Shown: positions 17,140-24,403 of the stretch, one piece after another | Numbering within the stretch: the stretch's first letter is position 1 | How the letters are laid out: each line of letters starts with the position of its first letter | Assembly (NCBI RefSeq): GCF_048269545.1 | Contig: NZ_JBLXIJ010000008.1 | Span: 53,514-117,513 of the forward strand | Length of the DNA stretch: 64,000 bases | Reading direction: 5' to 3' | Source of the DNA: Halpernia sp048269545 | GTDB taxonomy: Bacteria > Bacteroidota > Bacteroidia > Flavobacteriales > Weeksellaceae | Notes under the pieces: generated by a model | Told to the model about the DNA's origin: nothing | The model's database searches: none | The model's input: only the letters and a program-made list of their open reading frames with translations | Made by a program: the position numbers and the translations under genes

Positions 17140-18426
17140 GTGAATCAACCAAGAAAAATATTAATAATTTCCTATTATTGGCCGCCTGCAGGTGGACCCG
17201 GCGTTCAGCGTTGGTTGAAATTCACAAAATATTTACCAGAATTTGGTTGGGAACCCACACTTTTTATTCCCGAAAATCCAAGTTATCCAATTCTAGATAA
17301 AACGCTTAAAAATGAAGTTTCTCCCAATTTAAACATTATTAAAACTAAAATTTGGGAACCGTATCAATTGGCAGAAATTTTTGGAAAAGACAATAAAAAA
17401 TTCAAAGCCGGACAGTTTGATGTAAAGAAAAATCAATCATGGAAATCAAAATTTTCAATTTTTATTCGTGGAAATTTTTTCATTCCAGATGCGCGTGTTT
17501 TTTGGGTGAAACCATCCATAAATTATTTAAAAAATTATTTAAATGAAAATCATTTTGATACGATTGTCACAACTGGACCGCCGCATTCGATGCATTTAAT
17601 TGGTTTGGGTTTAAAAAAAGAATTTCCCAAATTAAAATGGATTGCAGATTTTCGTGATCCATGGACGGAAATTTCTTATTACAAACATTTAAAACTGACA
17701 AAATCCGCAGATAGAAAACATAAAAAATTAGAATTAGAAGTTTTTAAAAATGCAGATTTAACTTTGGCAACAAGTTTCACCGACGCAGAAAATTTTAGAA
17801 AAAAAGGTGCAAATTCTGTTTGCATCACAAACGGTTTTGATGGCGAAATAAATTCTGCTAATAACAAAACCGAAAAATTCACATTAAGTTACATCGGCGT
17901 TTTAGAGCAATTGAGAAATCCAGAAAATTTATGGCAGGTTTTAGAAGATTTAATTAAAGATAATCAAGATTTTAAAAATGATTTTGAGTTAAAATTTGTC
18001 GGCAGAATTGACGATTTAATTTTAAATAAATTAGAAAATTCTGGATTAAATAATTCTATTAAAAATTTAGGTTATTTATCTCACAAAGATTCAAATGTTG
18101 AAATGGAAAAATCAGATTTATTGTTGATTACCAACTTTCCGGAAGAGAAATCAAAAGGTATTATTCCAGGAAAATTATTTGAATATTTGCAAACAGGAAA
18201 TACTATTTTAAGTTTCGGACCAAAAGATGCAGATGTTGAAAAAATATTGAATGAAACCAATTCCGGAAAACATTTCAGTTTTAAAGAATCTGAAAATCTG
18301 AAAGCCTTTATTTTAGAACAATATCAACTTTGGAAAACTGGAAATTCTTTAGTTTCAGAAAGAAATATTGAGCAATATTCTAGGAGAAATTTAACGAAGA
18401 AGTTGATTGAGGTTTTAGAGAAATAA
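17140..18426 (+). CDS. glycosyltransferase, GT4-like
   Basis: 428 residues from a GTG at 17140, the only sensible start (MNQPRKILIISYYWPPAGG). The N-terminal GT-B half carries GGPGVQRWLKFTKYLPEFGW, typical of GT4 enzymes that modify lipid-linked or cell-surface sugars. TTGPPHSMHLIGLGL and WIADFRDPWTEISYY lie near residues 145-180, and the C-terminal half has GIIPGKLFEYLQTGN near residue 345. It probably transfers a sugar from a nucleotide donor at the cytoplasmic membrane; donor and acceptor cannot be read from sequence. The gene would directly follow the YfhO gene but for the GIY-YIG unit, whose right end is 17 bases upstream. Confidence 0.85.
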   Translation: MNQPRKILIISYYWPPAGGPGVQRWLKFTKYLPEFGWEPTLFIPENPSYPILDKTLKNEVSPNLNIIKTKIWEPYQLAEIFGKDNKKFKAGQFDVKKNQSWKSKFSIFIRGNFFIPDARVFWVKPSINYLKNYLNENHFDTIVTTGPPHSMHLIGLGLKKEFPKLKWIADFRDPWTEISYYKHLKLTKSADRKHKKLELEVFKNADLTLATSFTDAENFRKKGANSVCITNGFDGEINSANNKTEKFTLSYIGVLEQLRNPENLWQVLEDLIKDNQDFKNDFELKFVGRIDDLILNKLENSGLNNSIKNLGYLSHKDSNVEMEKSDLLLITNFPEEKSKGIIPGKLFEYLQTGNTILSFGPKDADVEKILNETNSGKHFSFKESENLKAFILEQYQLWKTGNSLVSERNIEQYSRRNLTKKLIEVLEK

Positions 18427-18443
18427 TTTAAAAATAATATTTT

Positions 18444-18500
18444 TTTGGTACCAAAGTTTGAAAATTAAATTTTTACAAAGTTTGGCAAACTTTTTTCTTT
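18444..18500 (+). terminator. CAAAGTTTG-word repeat with terminator hairpin
   Basis: After the glycosyltransferase stop there is a perfect 12-base palindrome TTTGGTACCAAA (18444-18455). Two direct copies of CAAAGTTTG lie at 18452-18460 and 18476-18484. The second copy forms a hairpin AAAGTTT-GGC-AAACTTT (18477-18493) followed by a T-rich tract, which fits an intrinsic terminator for the upstream gene. The CAAAGTTTG/CAAACTTTG wording resembles a common Bacteroidota intergenic repeat. Confidence 0.55.
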
Positions 18501-18521
18501 TGGGTTTATAAAAATAAAATT

Positions 18522-18980
18522 ATGGACTCAAACAAAAATTTATTCGAGAAGTTTTCTAATTTAGCGACAACTTTTACAGGAAGTTCTTACGCATTTATCG
18601 GCGCTGTTTTACTTGTTTTGATTTGGGCAGGAACTGGTCCTATTTTCGATTATTCGGAAACTTGGCAATTAGTAATCAATACAGGAACCACAATTATTAC
18701 TTTTCTTATGGTATTTCTCATTCAGAAAACCCAGAATAAAGATTCTAAAGCTATACAAATTAAACTTAACGAACTCATTGCAGCAAGTCAAAAAGCCAGC
18801 AATAGAATTGTAGATATTGAAGATCTTGAGGAAAAAGATTTAGATCAGTTGCACACTTATTATGAAGATCTTTCTACTCAAGCTAAAGAAAAAGGTGATT
18901 TTTGTGAATCCCATTCCATTGAGAAAACAGAGAATAATTCACAGAAAAACAGTAAATCTATAGATAATAAAAATTCTTAA
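18522..18980 (+). CDS. low affinity iron permease family protein
   Basis: 152 residues. Two helices lie at residues 19-40 (GSSYAFIGAVLLVLIWAGTG) and 48-67 (LVINTGTTIITFLMVFLIQ). The pattern TQNKDSKAIQIKLNELIAAS follows, which is the signature of the low affinity iron permease (Fet4-like) family. The C-terminal 55 residues are acidic and coiled-coil-like with a polar tail. The bacterial family name comes from yeast Fet4, and transport of iron has not been shown for these short homologues. ATG start at 18522. A frameshifted gene follows in the same direction. Confidence 0.82.
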   Translation: MDSNKNLFEKFSNLATTFTGSSYAFIGAVLLVLIWAGTGPIFDYSETWQLVINTGTTIITFLMVFLIQKTQNKDSKAIQIKLNELIAASQKASNRIVDIEDLEEKDLDQLHTYYEDLSTQAKEKGDFCESHSIEKTENNSQKNSKSIDNKNS

Positions 18981-19000
18981 TTAAAATGATTTTTATTAAA

Positions 19001-19595
19001 ATGGATAAGCAAGTAACGGGCGGTCATCATGATACAGAAAATTTTATAAATTTTGAAAAAAATGAAGATTGTGAGGCTTTTTTATAAAATTGAAACTATT
19101 TTTTTAAATATTAATTGTTGGGGAAATCTTTTTTATAATGCAACCACATTTCAAGTTGTTGATAATTTTGAACGAAAGAAAAATGAAAATATAATTGTTG
19201 GAGATTTTGTAAAGATTAAAATTCCAGGACCTCCAAATACTTCAGGAAAAGGTTTTGATTGGGTTAAAGTAAAAGAAATGGATTTTTCAAAATCTAAAAA
19301 TTGTGAAACTTTAATGATTGTGTTACAACCTTGTTCTTTGCCGACTAAAAAAACGTTTATCGCACATTTTTATACCGCAGAATCTAAAAGTTATTTTATA
19401 ATAAAAAAATATCAAAACAAAACTTCGGCAGAAGTTCATGGTAGAAATGAAATTCCAAATTATAAAAATTTACCATTAATTAATAAATTGAGAAATTTTT
19501 TTATTGCAAATGGAGGTATTTTTGGATTAGGAAAAATGAACTGGGAAATTTGGGTTAAAAATATTTTAGATAAAGAATATTTGCAAAAATGTTGA
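19001..19595 (+). pseudogene. frameshifted gene of unknown function (HDTENF / FYTAES protein)
   Basis: An ATG at 19001 opens a frame encoding MDKQVTGGHHDTENFINF and ending at a TAA at 19085. The rest of the protein (YKIETIFLNINCWGNLF onward to 19595) is read one base out of step. Removing one T from the six-T run at 19078-19083 joins the halves into a 197-residue protein. An upstream in-frame ATG at 18986 is also possible. I recall similar hypothetical proteins in Flavobacteriia with HDTEEF near the start and an AHFYT...STFII segment, but no function. The break is either a true mutation or a sequencing error in a homopolymer. Alternatively the 19062 ATG could give a shorter working protein. 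Confidence 0.6.
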
Positions 19596-19637
19596 ATTAT
19601 AGAAAATTAGAACAATTAAATTATCTTTTTTTGGTCT

Positions 19638-19645
19638 TATTTTTG
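19638..19645 (+). promoter_or_regulatory. probable -7 element TATTTTTG upstream of the DUF892 gene
   Basis: Exact match to TAnnTTTG, 40 bases before the ATG at 19686. No clear -33 TTG at the right distance was found. Confidence 0.4.
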
Positions 19646-19685
19646 TAATATTTTTTATAGTATTAAAAATTAAAAATTAAATATT

Positions 19686-20218
19686 ATGGCAACTACAAAA
19701 AAAGAAATTGGCAAAATTAAACCAAAAAAAATGCTGCAGAAGATTTAAAAGATTTTTTGATTGATGGATTAAAAGATTTGTATTGGGCGGAAAAAGCATT
19801 GGTGAAAAATCTTCCAAAAATGGCAAAAAATGCAACTTCTCCCAAATTAAAAACTGCGGTTGAAAAACATTTGAAAGAAACCGAAGGACAAGTAAAAAGA
19901 TTGGAAGATGCATTTGCAGCTATGGATTTAAAACCGAAAGCAGTGAAATGTGATGCAATGGATGGTCTTTTGAAAGAAGCCGAAAGCATTATGAAAGAAA
20001 CTGAACCAGGCGCAGTTCGAGATGCTGCAATTATTGCTGCAGCACAAAAAGTAGAACATTATGAAATTGCATCTTATGGAACTATGGCAACTTATACAGA
20101 ACTTTTGAATTTGAAAAAAGTAAAAAATTTATTAGGCGCCACTCTTGACGAAGAAAAAACTTGTGATAAGGATCTTACCAAACTTGCAACTTCTGAGATT
20201 AATATAAAAGCAGAATAA
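19686..20218 (+). pseudogene. DUF892 (YciE/YciF-like) ferritin-fold protein, frameshifted
   Basis: From ATG 19686 the frame reads MATTKKEIGKIKPKK and then stops at 19746-19748. The body of the gene continues one base out of step as AAEDLKDFLIDGLKDLYWAE to 20218. Adding one A to the eight-A run at 19724-19731 restores a 177-residue protein with the expected DUF892 start. The body shows the family pattern: DLYWAEKALVKNLPKM, KHLKETEGQVKRLEDAF, and IAAAQKVEHYEIASYGT with EH and Glu metal-ligand positions. DUF892 proteins are ferritin-like and stress-induced, and their metal chemistry is unclear. The gene is either a pseudogene, a case of A-run slippage, or an error in the read. Confidence 0.8.
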
Positions 20219-20220
20219 TT

Positions 20221-20246
20221 AAAAGTGGCATTTGCCGCTTTTTTTA
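20221..20246 (+). terminator. intrinsic terminator after the DUF892 gene
   Basis: AAAAGTGGC-ATTT-GCCGCTTTT forms a nine-pair stem (one G:T pair) with a four-base loop, followed by more T. It lies between the convergent DUF892 gene and mutS2. Confidence 0.85.
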
Positions 20247-20256
20247 TGTTATTAAA

Positions 20257-22404
20257 TTAAACCCTTTCCAATTCATCCCCTGAAATCTGCGTCTTAAAAG
20301 TCCCATAATTCACAGAAACTTTATTTTTAGAAATTTGCTCAATTGTTCCCACACTTGTAGAACCTTTTATGCGAACTCTTTGTCCGATTTTCATCCAAAC
20401 GGCGCGTTCGGTTGATTTTTTTTCTTCGATTTTTGTATTGGTTTTCTCTATTTTTTCTTGAACATCGGCTTTTTTCAGTTCCTGTGTAATCTTGCGTTTT
20501 ACAACTTGCAGTTTTTTAGATTCCGTTTTATCTTCACCCAATCTTCGGAATTTTTCTTGTTCTAAAATTTTCACGAAATCTTTCACCACATCTTTTCGGG
20601 ATTTTCCTTTAGCGTAAGATTCTATAAAAGTTTCCACTTTATTTCCAAATTGCAATTTTCGATGTTCATCTTCGTATAATTTCTGGAAATTAAAAAGTTT
20701 TTGCTCTAATTGTTCATTCAGTTTTTGCAGATTATCCTTCTTATTTTGGGCAGAATCTTTTTGCTCGGTAAGATTGGTTTTTAATTTTTCAACTTCAAAT
20801 TTTTCCTGCTGAAGTTTCACGATGGTTTTATCTAAATTCACAATATCGTGTTCGACTTTTGAACGAGCCGAATCCAATATAAATTTTGGAATTTTATTTT
20901 TTTGCGCCACTTCAAAAGTAAAAGAACTTCCGGCTTGCCCAATTTCCAGTTTATACAACGGCAACAAAGTGTTTTCATCAAACAACATCGCGGCATTTTG
21001 TGCGTTTGGCAAATTTTCAACGACCAGTTTTATATTGGTATAATGCGTTGTGATAATCGCGAAACTTTTCTTGCCATAGAAAAATTCTAAAAAAGCTTCC
21101 GCCAAAGCGCCGCCCAATTCTGGGTCTGAACCCGTTCCAAATTCATCAATTAAAAGCAGCGTATTTTCATCCGTATTTTTAATCATTTCGCCCATTTTTT
21201 TCAGGCGCGAAGAATAAGTGGATAAATGGTTTTCTATGGATTGATTATCACCAATATCGGTCATAATTTTATCAAAGAAAAACATTTCACTTTTCGGATG
21301 AACGGGAACTAAAATCCCGCTTTGAATCATTAATTGTAATAATCCTACGGTTTTTAAAGTGATTGATTTTCCGCCCGCATTTGGGCCAGAAATACAGATA
21401 ATTCTTTTGTGCTCGGTAAAAGTTAAAGTCTGCGGAAAAATTTCTTTTTTCTCTTCCTGATTGCTCAACCAAAGCAAAGGATGAAACGCGTTTATCAAAC
21501 GCATTGTTTGAAATTTATTGATTTTTGGTAAAACACCGTTTATTTTTTCGGCAAATTTTGCTTTTGCTCGAACAATATCTAAATCGAAAATATAGTTTTG
21601 ATAAGTCGTGAGTTGTGGACAAAACTCGGAAATTTCTGACGTTAATTTTCGTAAAATCTTGTCAATTTCTTTCTTTTCTTCGTCTTCATTTTCCTTTAAT
21701 TTAAAATGATGTTTCACCACAGATTCTGGCTGTATAAAAGTAATTGAACCTGTTTTTGAAACACCTAAAACTCTGCCTGCAACTCTTTTTTTATAGGCAG
21801 ATTTTACGGCTAAAACGCGTTGGTCATCAATCACTGTTTCTTTAATATCATCTAAAAAATCAGTTCCCCCAAAAGAAGAAAGTGCTTTGCTGAAATTCTG
21901 TTGAATGGCTTTTTTAGCGTGGTTGATTTCAATGCGCAAGGTTTTTAAAACTGGTGAAGCGTCACTTTTAACTTCTTCAAAACGGTTAAAAACTTTGTCA
22001 ATTTTATCAATAATATTTTTTTGATAATCTAAATCAGTCACTTCTGACATTAAAAGCGGAAAATTTTCTGGTAGTTTTGAGAAGAAATTTTGAAGTTTTC
22101 CAATCTGCGTGGTTAAATTTTTTATTCTTATAAACGCTTTATTTTCAAGGCGAAAATTCTCGATGTGCATTAATTTTAAGTCTGACTCAATATCATCATA
22201 ACTTGTGAAAGGGATGTAGTTTTCGCTTTCAAAAGAACTTAAATATTCAGAAGTTTTCTGCAAAGAAATCTGCGCATTATCAAAATCCAAAGGTTGAATT
22301 TGCAAAATATTTTCTACGGTTTTTTCCGTAAACGCAAAGGGAGCAATCTCTCCTAAAAGTTGATCAAATTCTAATTCCTGTAAATGGTCTTTTGTAATAT
22401 GCAC
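20257..22404 (-). CDS. mutS2: MutS2-type ATPase lacking the Smr nuclease domain
   Basis: About 715 residues from GTG at 22404 (MHITKDHLQELEFDQLL). The MutS2 core and clamp region covers residues 1-320. The ATPase follows with Walker A SGPNAGGKSITLKTVG near residue 340, Walker B LLLIDEFGTGSDPELGGAL near 415, and the TTHYTNIK loop. A long coiled coil covers about 520-690. The protein ends soon after a small KOW-like domain (GQRVRIKGSTSVGTIEQIS), exactly where MutS2 of other bacteria continues into the Smr endonuclease domain. It likely acts in recombination control or ribosome rescue rather than mismatch repair. The TTG two codons upstream overlaps a -7 promoter word and is therefore unlikely. 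Confidence 0.9.
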   Translation of the reverse strand: MHITKDHLQELEFDQLLGEIAPFAFTEKTVENILQIQPLDFDNAQISLQKTSEYLSSFESENYIPFTSYDDIESDLKLMHIENFRLENKAFIRIKNLTTQIGKLQNFFSKLPENFPLLMSEVTDLDYQKNIIDKIDKVFNRFEEVKSDASPVLKTLRIEINHAKKAIQQNFSKALSSFGGTDFLDDIKETVIDDQRVLAVKSAYKKRVAGRVLGVSKTGSITFIQPESVVKHHFKLKENEDEEKKEIDKILRKLTSEISEFCPQLTTYQNYIFDLDIVRAKAKFAEKINGVLPKINKFQTMRLINAFHPLLWLSNQEEKKEIFPQTLTFTEHKRIICISGPNAGGKSITLKTVGLLQLMIQSGILVPVHPKSEMFFFDKIMTDIGDNQSIENHLSTYSSRLKKMGEMIKNTDENTLLLIDEFGTGSDPELGGALAEAFLEFFYGKKSFAIITTHYTNIKLVVENLPNAQNAAMLFDENTLLPLYKLEIGQAGSSFTFEVAQKNKIPKFILDSARSKVEHDIVNLDKTIVKLQQEKFEVEKLKTNLTEQKDSAQNKKDNLQKLNEQLEQKLFNFQKLYEDEHRKLQFGNKVETFIESYAKGKSRKDVVKDFVKILEQEKFRRLGEDKTESKKLQVVKRKITQELKKADVQEKIEKTNTKIEEKKSTERAVWMKIGQRVRIKGSTSVGTIEQISKNKVSVNYGTFKTQISGDELERV

Positions 22405-22407
22405 GTG

Positions 22408-22415
22408 CAAATTTA
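22408..22415 (-). promoter_or_regulatory. probable -7 element TAAATTTG for mutS2
   Basis: On the minus strand the word TAAATTTG matches TAnnTTTG and ends only four bases before the GTG start. Transcription would then begin at or very near the start codon (leaderless or nearly so). Confidence 0.4.
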
Positions 22416-22476
22416 ATGAGATAATTTTGAAATGTAGATGTTTTTGATTTTAATAATTAAAGACATTTTATAAAAA

Positions 22477-22494
22477 ATAGGTACAAATACCTAT
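22477..22494. promoter_or_regulatory. perfect inverted repeat ATAGGTA-4-TACCTAT, candidate regulator site
   Basis: Seven-base perfect arms separated by CAAA, in the 170-base gap between divergent mutS2 and the lipoprotein gene. It sits about 60-75 bases upstream of the start point expected from the promoter at 22516-22546, a typical activator position. TACCTAT fits the NarL-family heptamer TACYYMT. A NarL/LuxR-type response regulator is encoded 3.6 kb downstream. Confidence 0.4.
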
Positions 22495-22515
22495 AAAAAA
22501 GTGGGTTATTCATTA

Positions 22516-22546
22516 TTGCATTTTGTTAGGATTGAAAATAATTTTG
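22516..22546 (+). promoter_or_regulatory. Bacteroidota-type promoter TTG-N20-TAATTTTG
   Basis: TTG at 22516-22518 and TAATTTTG at 22539-22546 fit the -33/-7 consensus (TTG, 19-20 bases, TAnnTTTG). This is the best complete promoter in the window. It drives the lipoprotein gene starting at 22578 and perhaps the genes after it. Confidence 0.65.
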
Positions 22547-22577
22547 CCATATAAATAACCAATAAATTTTTATTATC

Positions 22578-23117
22578 ATGAAAAAATTATTTTTTTATCT
22601 AATGGCAGGTCTTTTTATGAGCACAATTTTTATTTCTTGTAAAGGAATAGGAGATGAAGATAACGGAGGAAATTCGAATGGAAATTCTGCAACTTTAACC
22701 GCCGAACATTATGGGTTTGATGGTGCAAATTCTGGAAAGTTTAGTTCTACAAAAGCAGGAATTGTAAAAACTACAACCGCAGGAGTGACCATTTTGGCTA
22801 TTTCTGGAATTAGAGATGGAGGAAAAGAATCTATTAATATCATTTTGTACGGAGACATTACTGCTCCTAAAACTTTCGCTTTAGGAAATGGATCATCAAG
22901 TGGCATCATAATTAGAAAAGATTACCAAAATGTTAATGATCGAGATTTGTCTTATAGTACAGATAATGATAGTCCGACAATGACAGGAGGTGGAGAAGTG
23001 AAAATCATTTCTGTTAATGGAAATCAAATTGAAGGAACTTTTTATGCAGTTTGTCATAATAATAGTTCGAAAGAAGCTTATGCAGAACAAGGAAAATTTA
23101 GTGGAACAATAAATTAA
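22578..23117 (+). CDS. lipoprotein of unknown function (DUF6252-like)
   Basis: 179 residues. Lipoprotein signal MKKLFFYLMAGLFMSTIFISC, then an acidic Gly/Asn-rich linker (GIGDEDNGGNSNGNS) of the kind seen on surface-exposed Bacteroidota lipoproteins. One beta-rich domain follows (VTILAISGIRDGGKESINIILYG in pieces, GEVKIISVNGNQIEGTF, GKFSGTIN). The shape resembles DUF6252 proteins, but this is not certain. It is 5 bases upstream of the broken T9SS gene and preceded by a strong promoter and an inverted repeat. Confidence 0.72.
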   Translation: MKKLFFYLMAGLFMSTIFISCKGIGDEDNGGNSNGNSATLTAEHYGFDGANSGKFSSTKAGIVKTTTAGVTILAISGIRDGGKESINIILYGDITAPKTFALGNGSSSGIIIRKDYQNVNDRDLSYSTDNDSPTMTGGGEVKIISVNGNQIEGTFYAVCHNNSSKEAYAEQGKFSGTIN

Positions 23118-23122
23118 AAATT

Positions 23123-24352
23123 ATGAAAACTTCTTTAAAATTTTCTATTTTATTAATTATAGTTTCTATTATTTCTAATGCGCAAACATGGGTTAAAACT
23201 ACGGCGCCCACAGATTTAAATTATTCAGATATTAGAATCTATGGAAACAATATTATTTATGCTTTAGCAAGTGCAAAAGGAGAATCTCTTCCGCATACAC
23301 TTGTGAGTTCCACGGATGGTGGACAAACGTGGACTGTGGGAACGATTCTTTATAATTGGGTGTATGTTGTTGCAACACCTTCAGGTTTAGTTGTAGGAGA
23401 TATCTTAAAATAACCTACAACAAATTATACTTCAGATGGTGGAAAAACTTGGATCCCGGTTACTACAAACGACTATTATTTCCCATCAGGTATTTTAGCG
23501 AACGGAAAGTTATTATATAGTGATCAGATTAATAGTAAATTAAGTGTTTCTCCAGACTACATTTCTTTAGGAAATGTTTACAGCACAAATTTGAATGTAG
23601 ATTATACAAAATTTGCTACTAATTCTACAGGAAGAACTATTTTCGGGCATGACGGTAATAACGGTTATGATTTATCTTATACAGATGATAATGGCGCAAC
23701 GTTGAAAGACATTTCGCTTAAAAGTTTGATTGGAAATACCAAAATTGCTCCATTTATTACTTTTGCAGGAAATAATACTTTCTATACGGCAGGTGTAAAC
23801 ACCGAAGTTATAAAAAGTACTGATAATGGAGTTACTTGGACTCAATGTACTGCAATGACCGCAGGTTATATTTATAGTATTAAAGCCAACCAAACTGGAA
23901 GGCTTATTGTAAACAAATCTGGTAACATTTTGACTTCTACAGACGGTGGACAAACTTTTACAGCAATGGGAACTGGTTTACCTGCGTATACTGCACAGAA
24001 ACTAGATGTTACAACAAATGGTAAATTTTTTCTTGCTGTAGCAGAAGGTTCGACTATTAATCCAAAAGGTGGAATTTATTATTATCAAGATAATCTTTCT
24101 GTAGGGGATATTGATGAAAAAAATCATCCAAATTTATTTCCAAATCCAGCGAAAGACTTTGTTAACATTGATAAAATTTCAAAAAATGCATCTATAAAAA
24201 TAACAGATAGTAGTGGGAAATTAATCTACAATTCTGTTTCAAAAAACACAAATGAAAAAATTAATACAAGTCATTTTATAAATGGTATTTATTTTATTCA
24301 AATTAATGATAATGGTATAATAACAAGTCAAAAATTAATTATAAGAAACTAA
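23123..24352 (+). pseudogene. T9SS-exported BNR/beta-propeller-like protein, interrupted by an in-frame stop
   Basis: The frame from ATG 23123 runs to 24352 (410 codons including the stop) but has a TAA at 23411-23413. Reading is in the same frame on both sides (GLVVGDILK, stop, PTTNYTSDGGKTW), so this is a nonsense change and not a frameshift. Signal peptide ends at SNAQ. Repeats of the BNR type (STDGGQTWT, SDGGKTW, STDNGVTWT, STDGGQTF) suggest a beta-propeller like sialidase or Vps10 folds. The last 75 residues form a type A T9SS sorting domain (NLFPNPAKDFVNI ... GIYFIQI ... KLIIRN). If intact it would be secreted or surface-bound. An internal restart at about 23591 would lack the signal peptide. 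Confidence 0.75.
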
Positions 24353-24380
24353 TTTTTTTAAAAGGATAAAGATTAATTTT

Positions 24381-24388
24381 TATATTTG
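24381..24388 (+). promoter_or_regulatory. probable -7 element TATATTTG upstream of the sensor kinase
   Basis: Exact TAnnTTTG match, 16 bases before the GTG start at 24404. It argues against the TTG at 24386, which lies inside it. Confidence 0.5.
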
Positions 24389-24403
24389 TGTAAACTTAAA
24401 CCC

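Noticed and set aside
17118..17300. A 60-codon plus-strand frame overlapping the start of the GT4 gene.
   Set aside because: The GT4 frame from GTG 17140 has the GGPGVQRW motif in the same bases; the other frame is a shadow.
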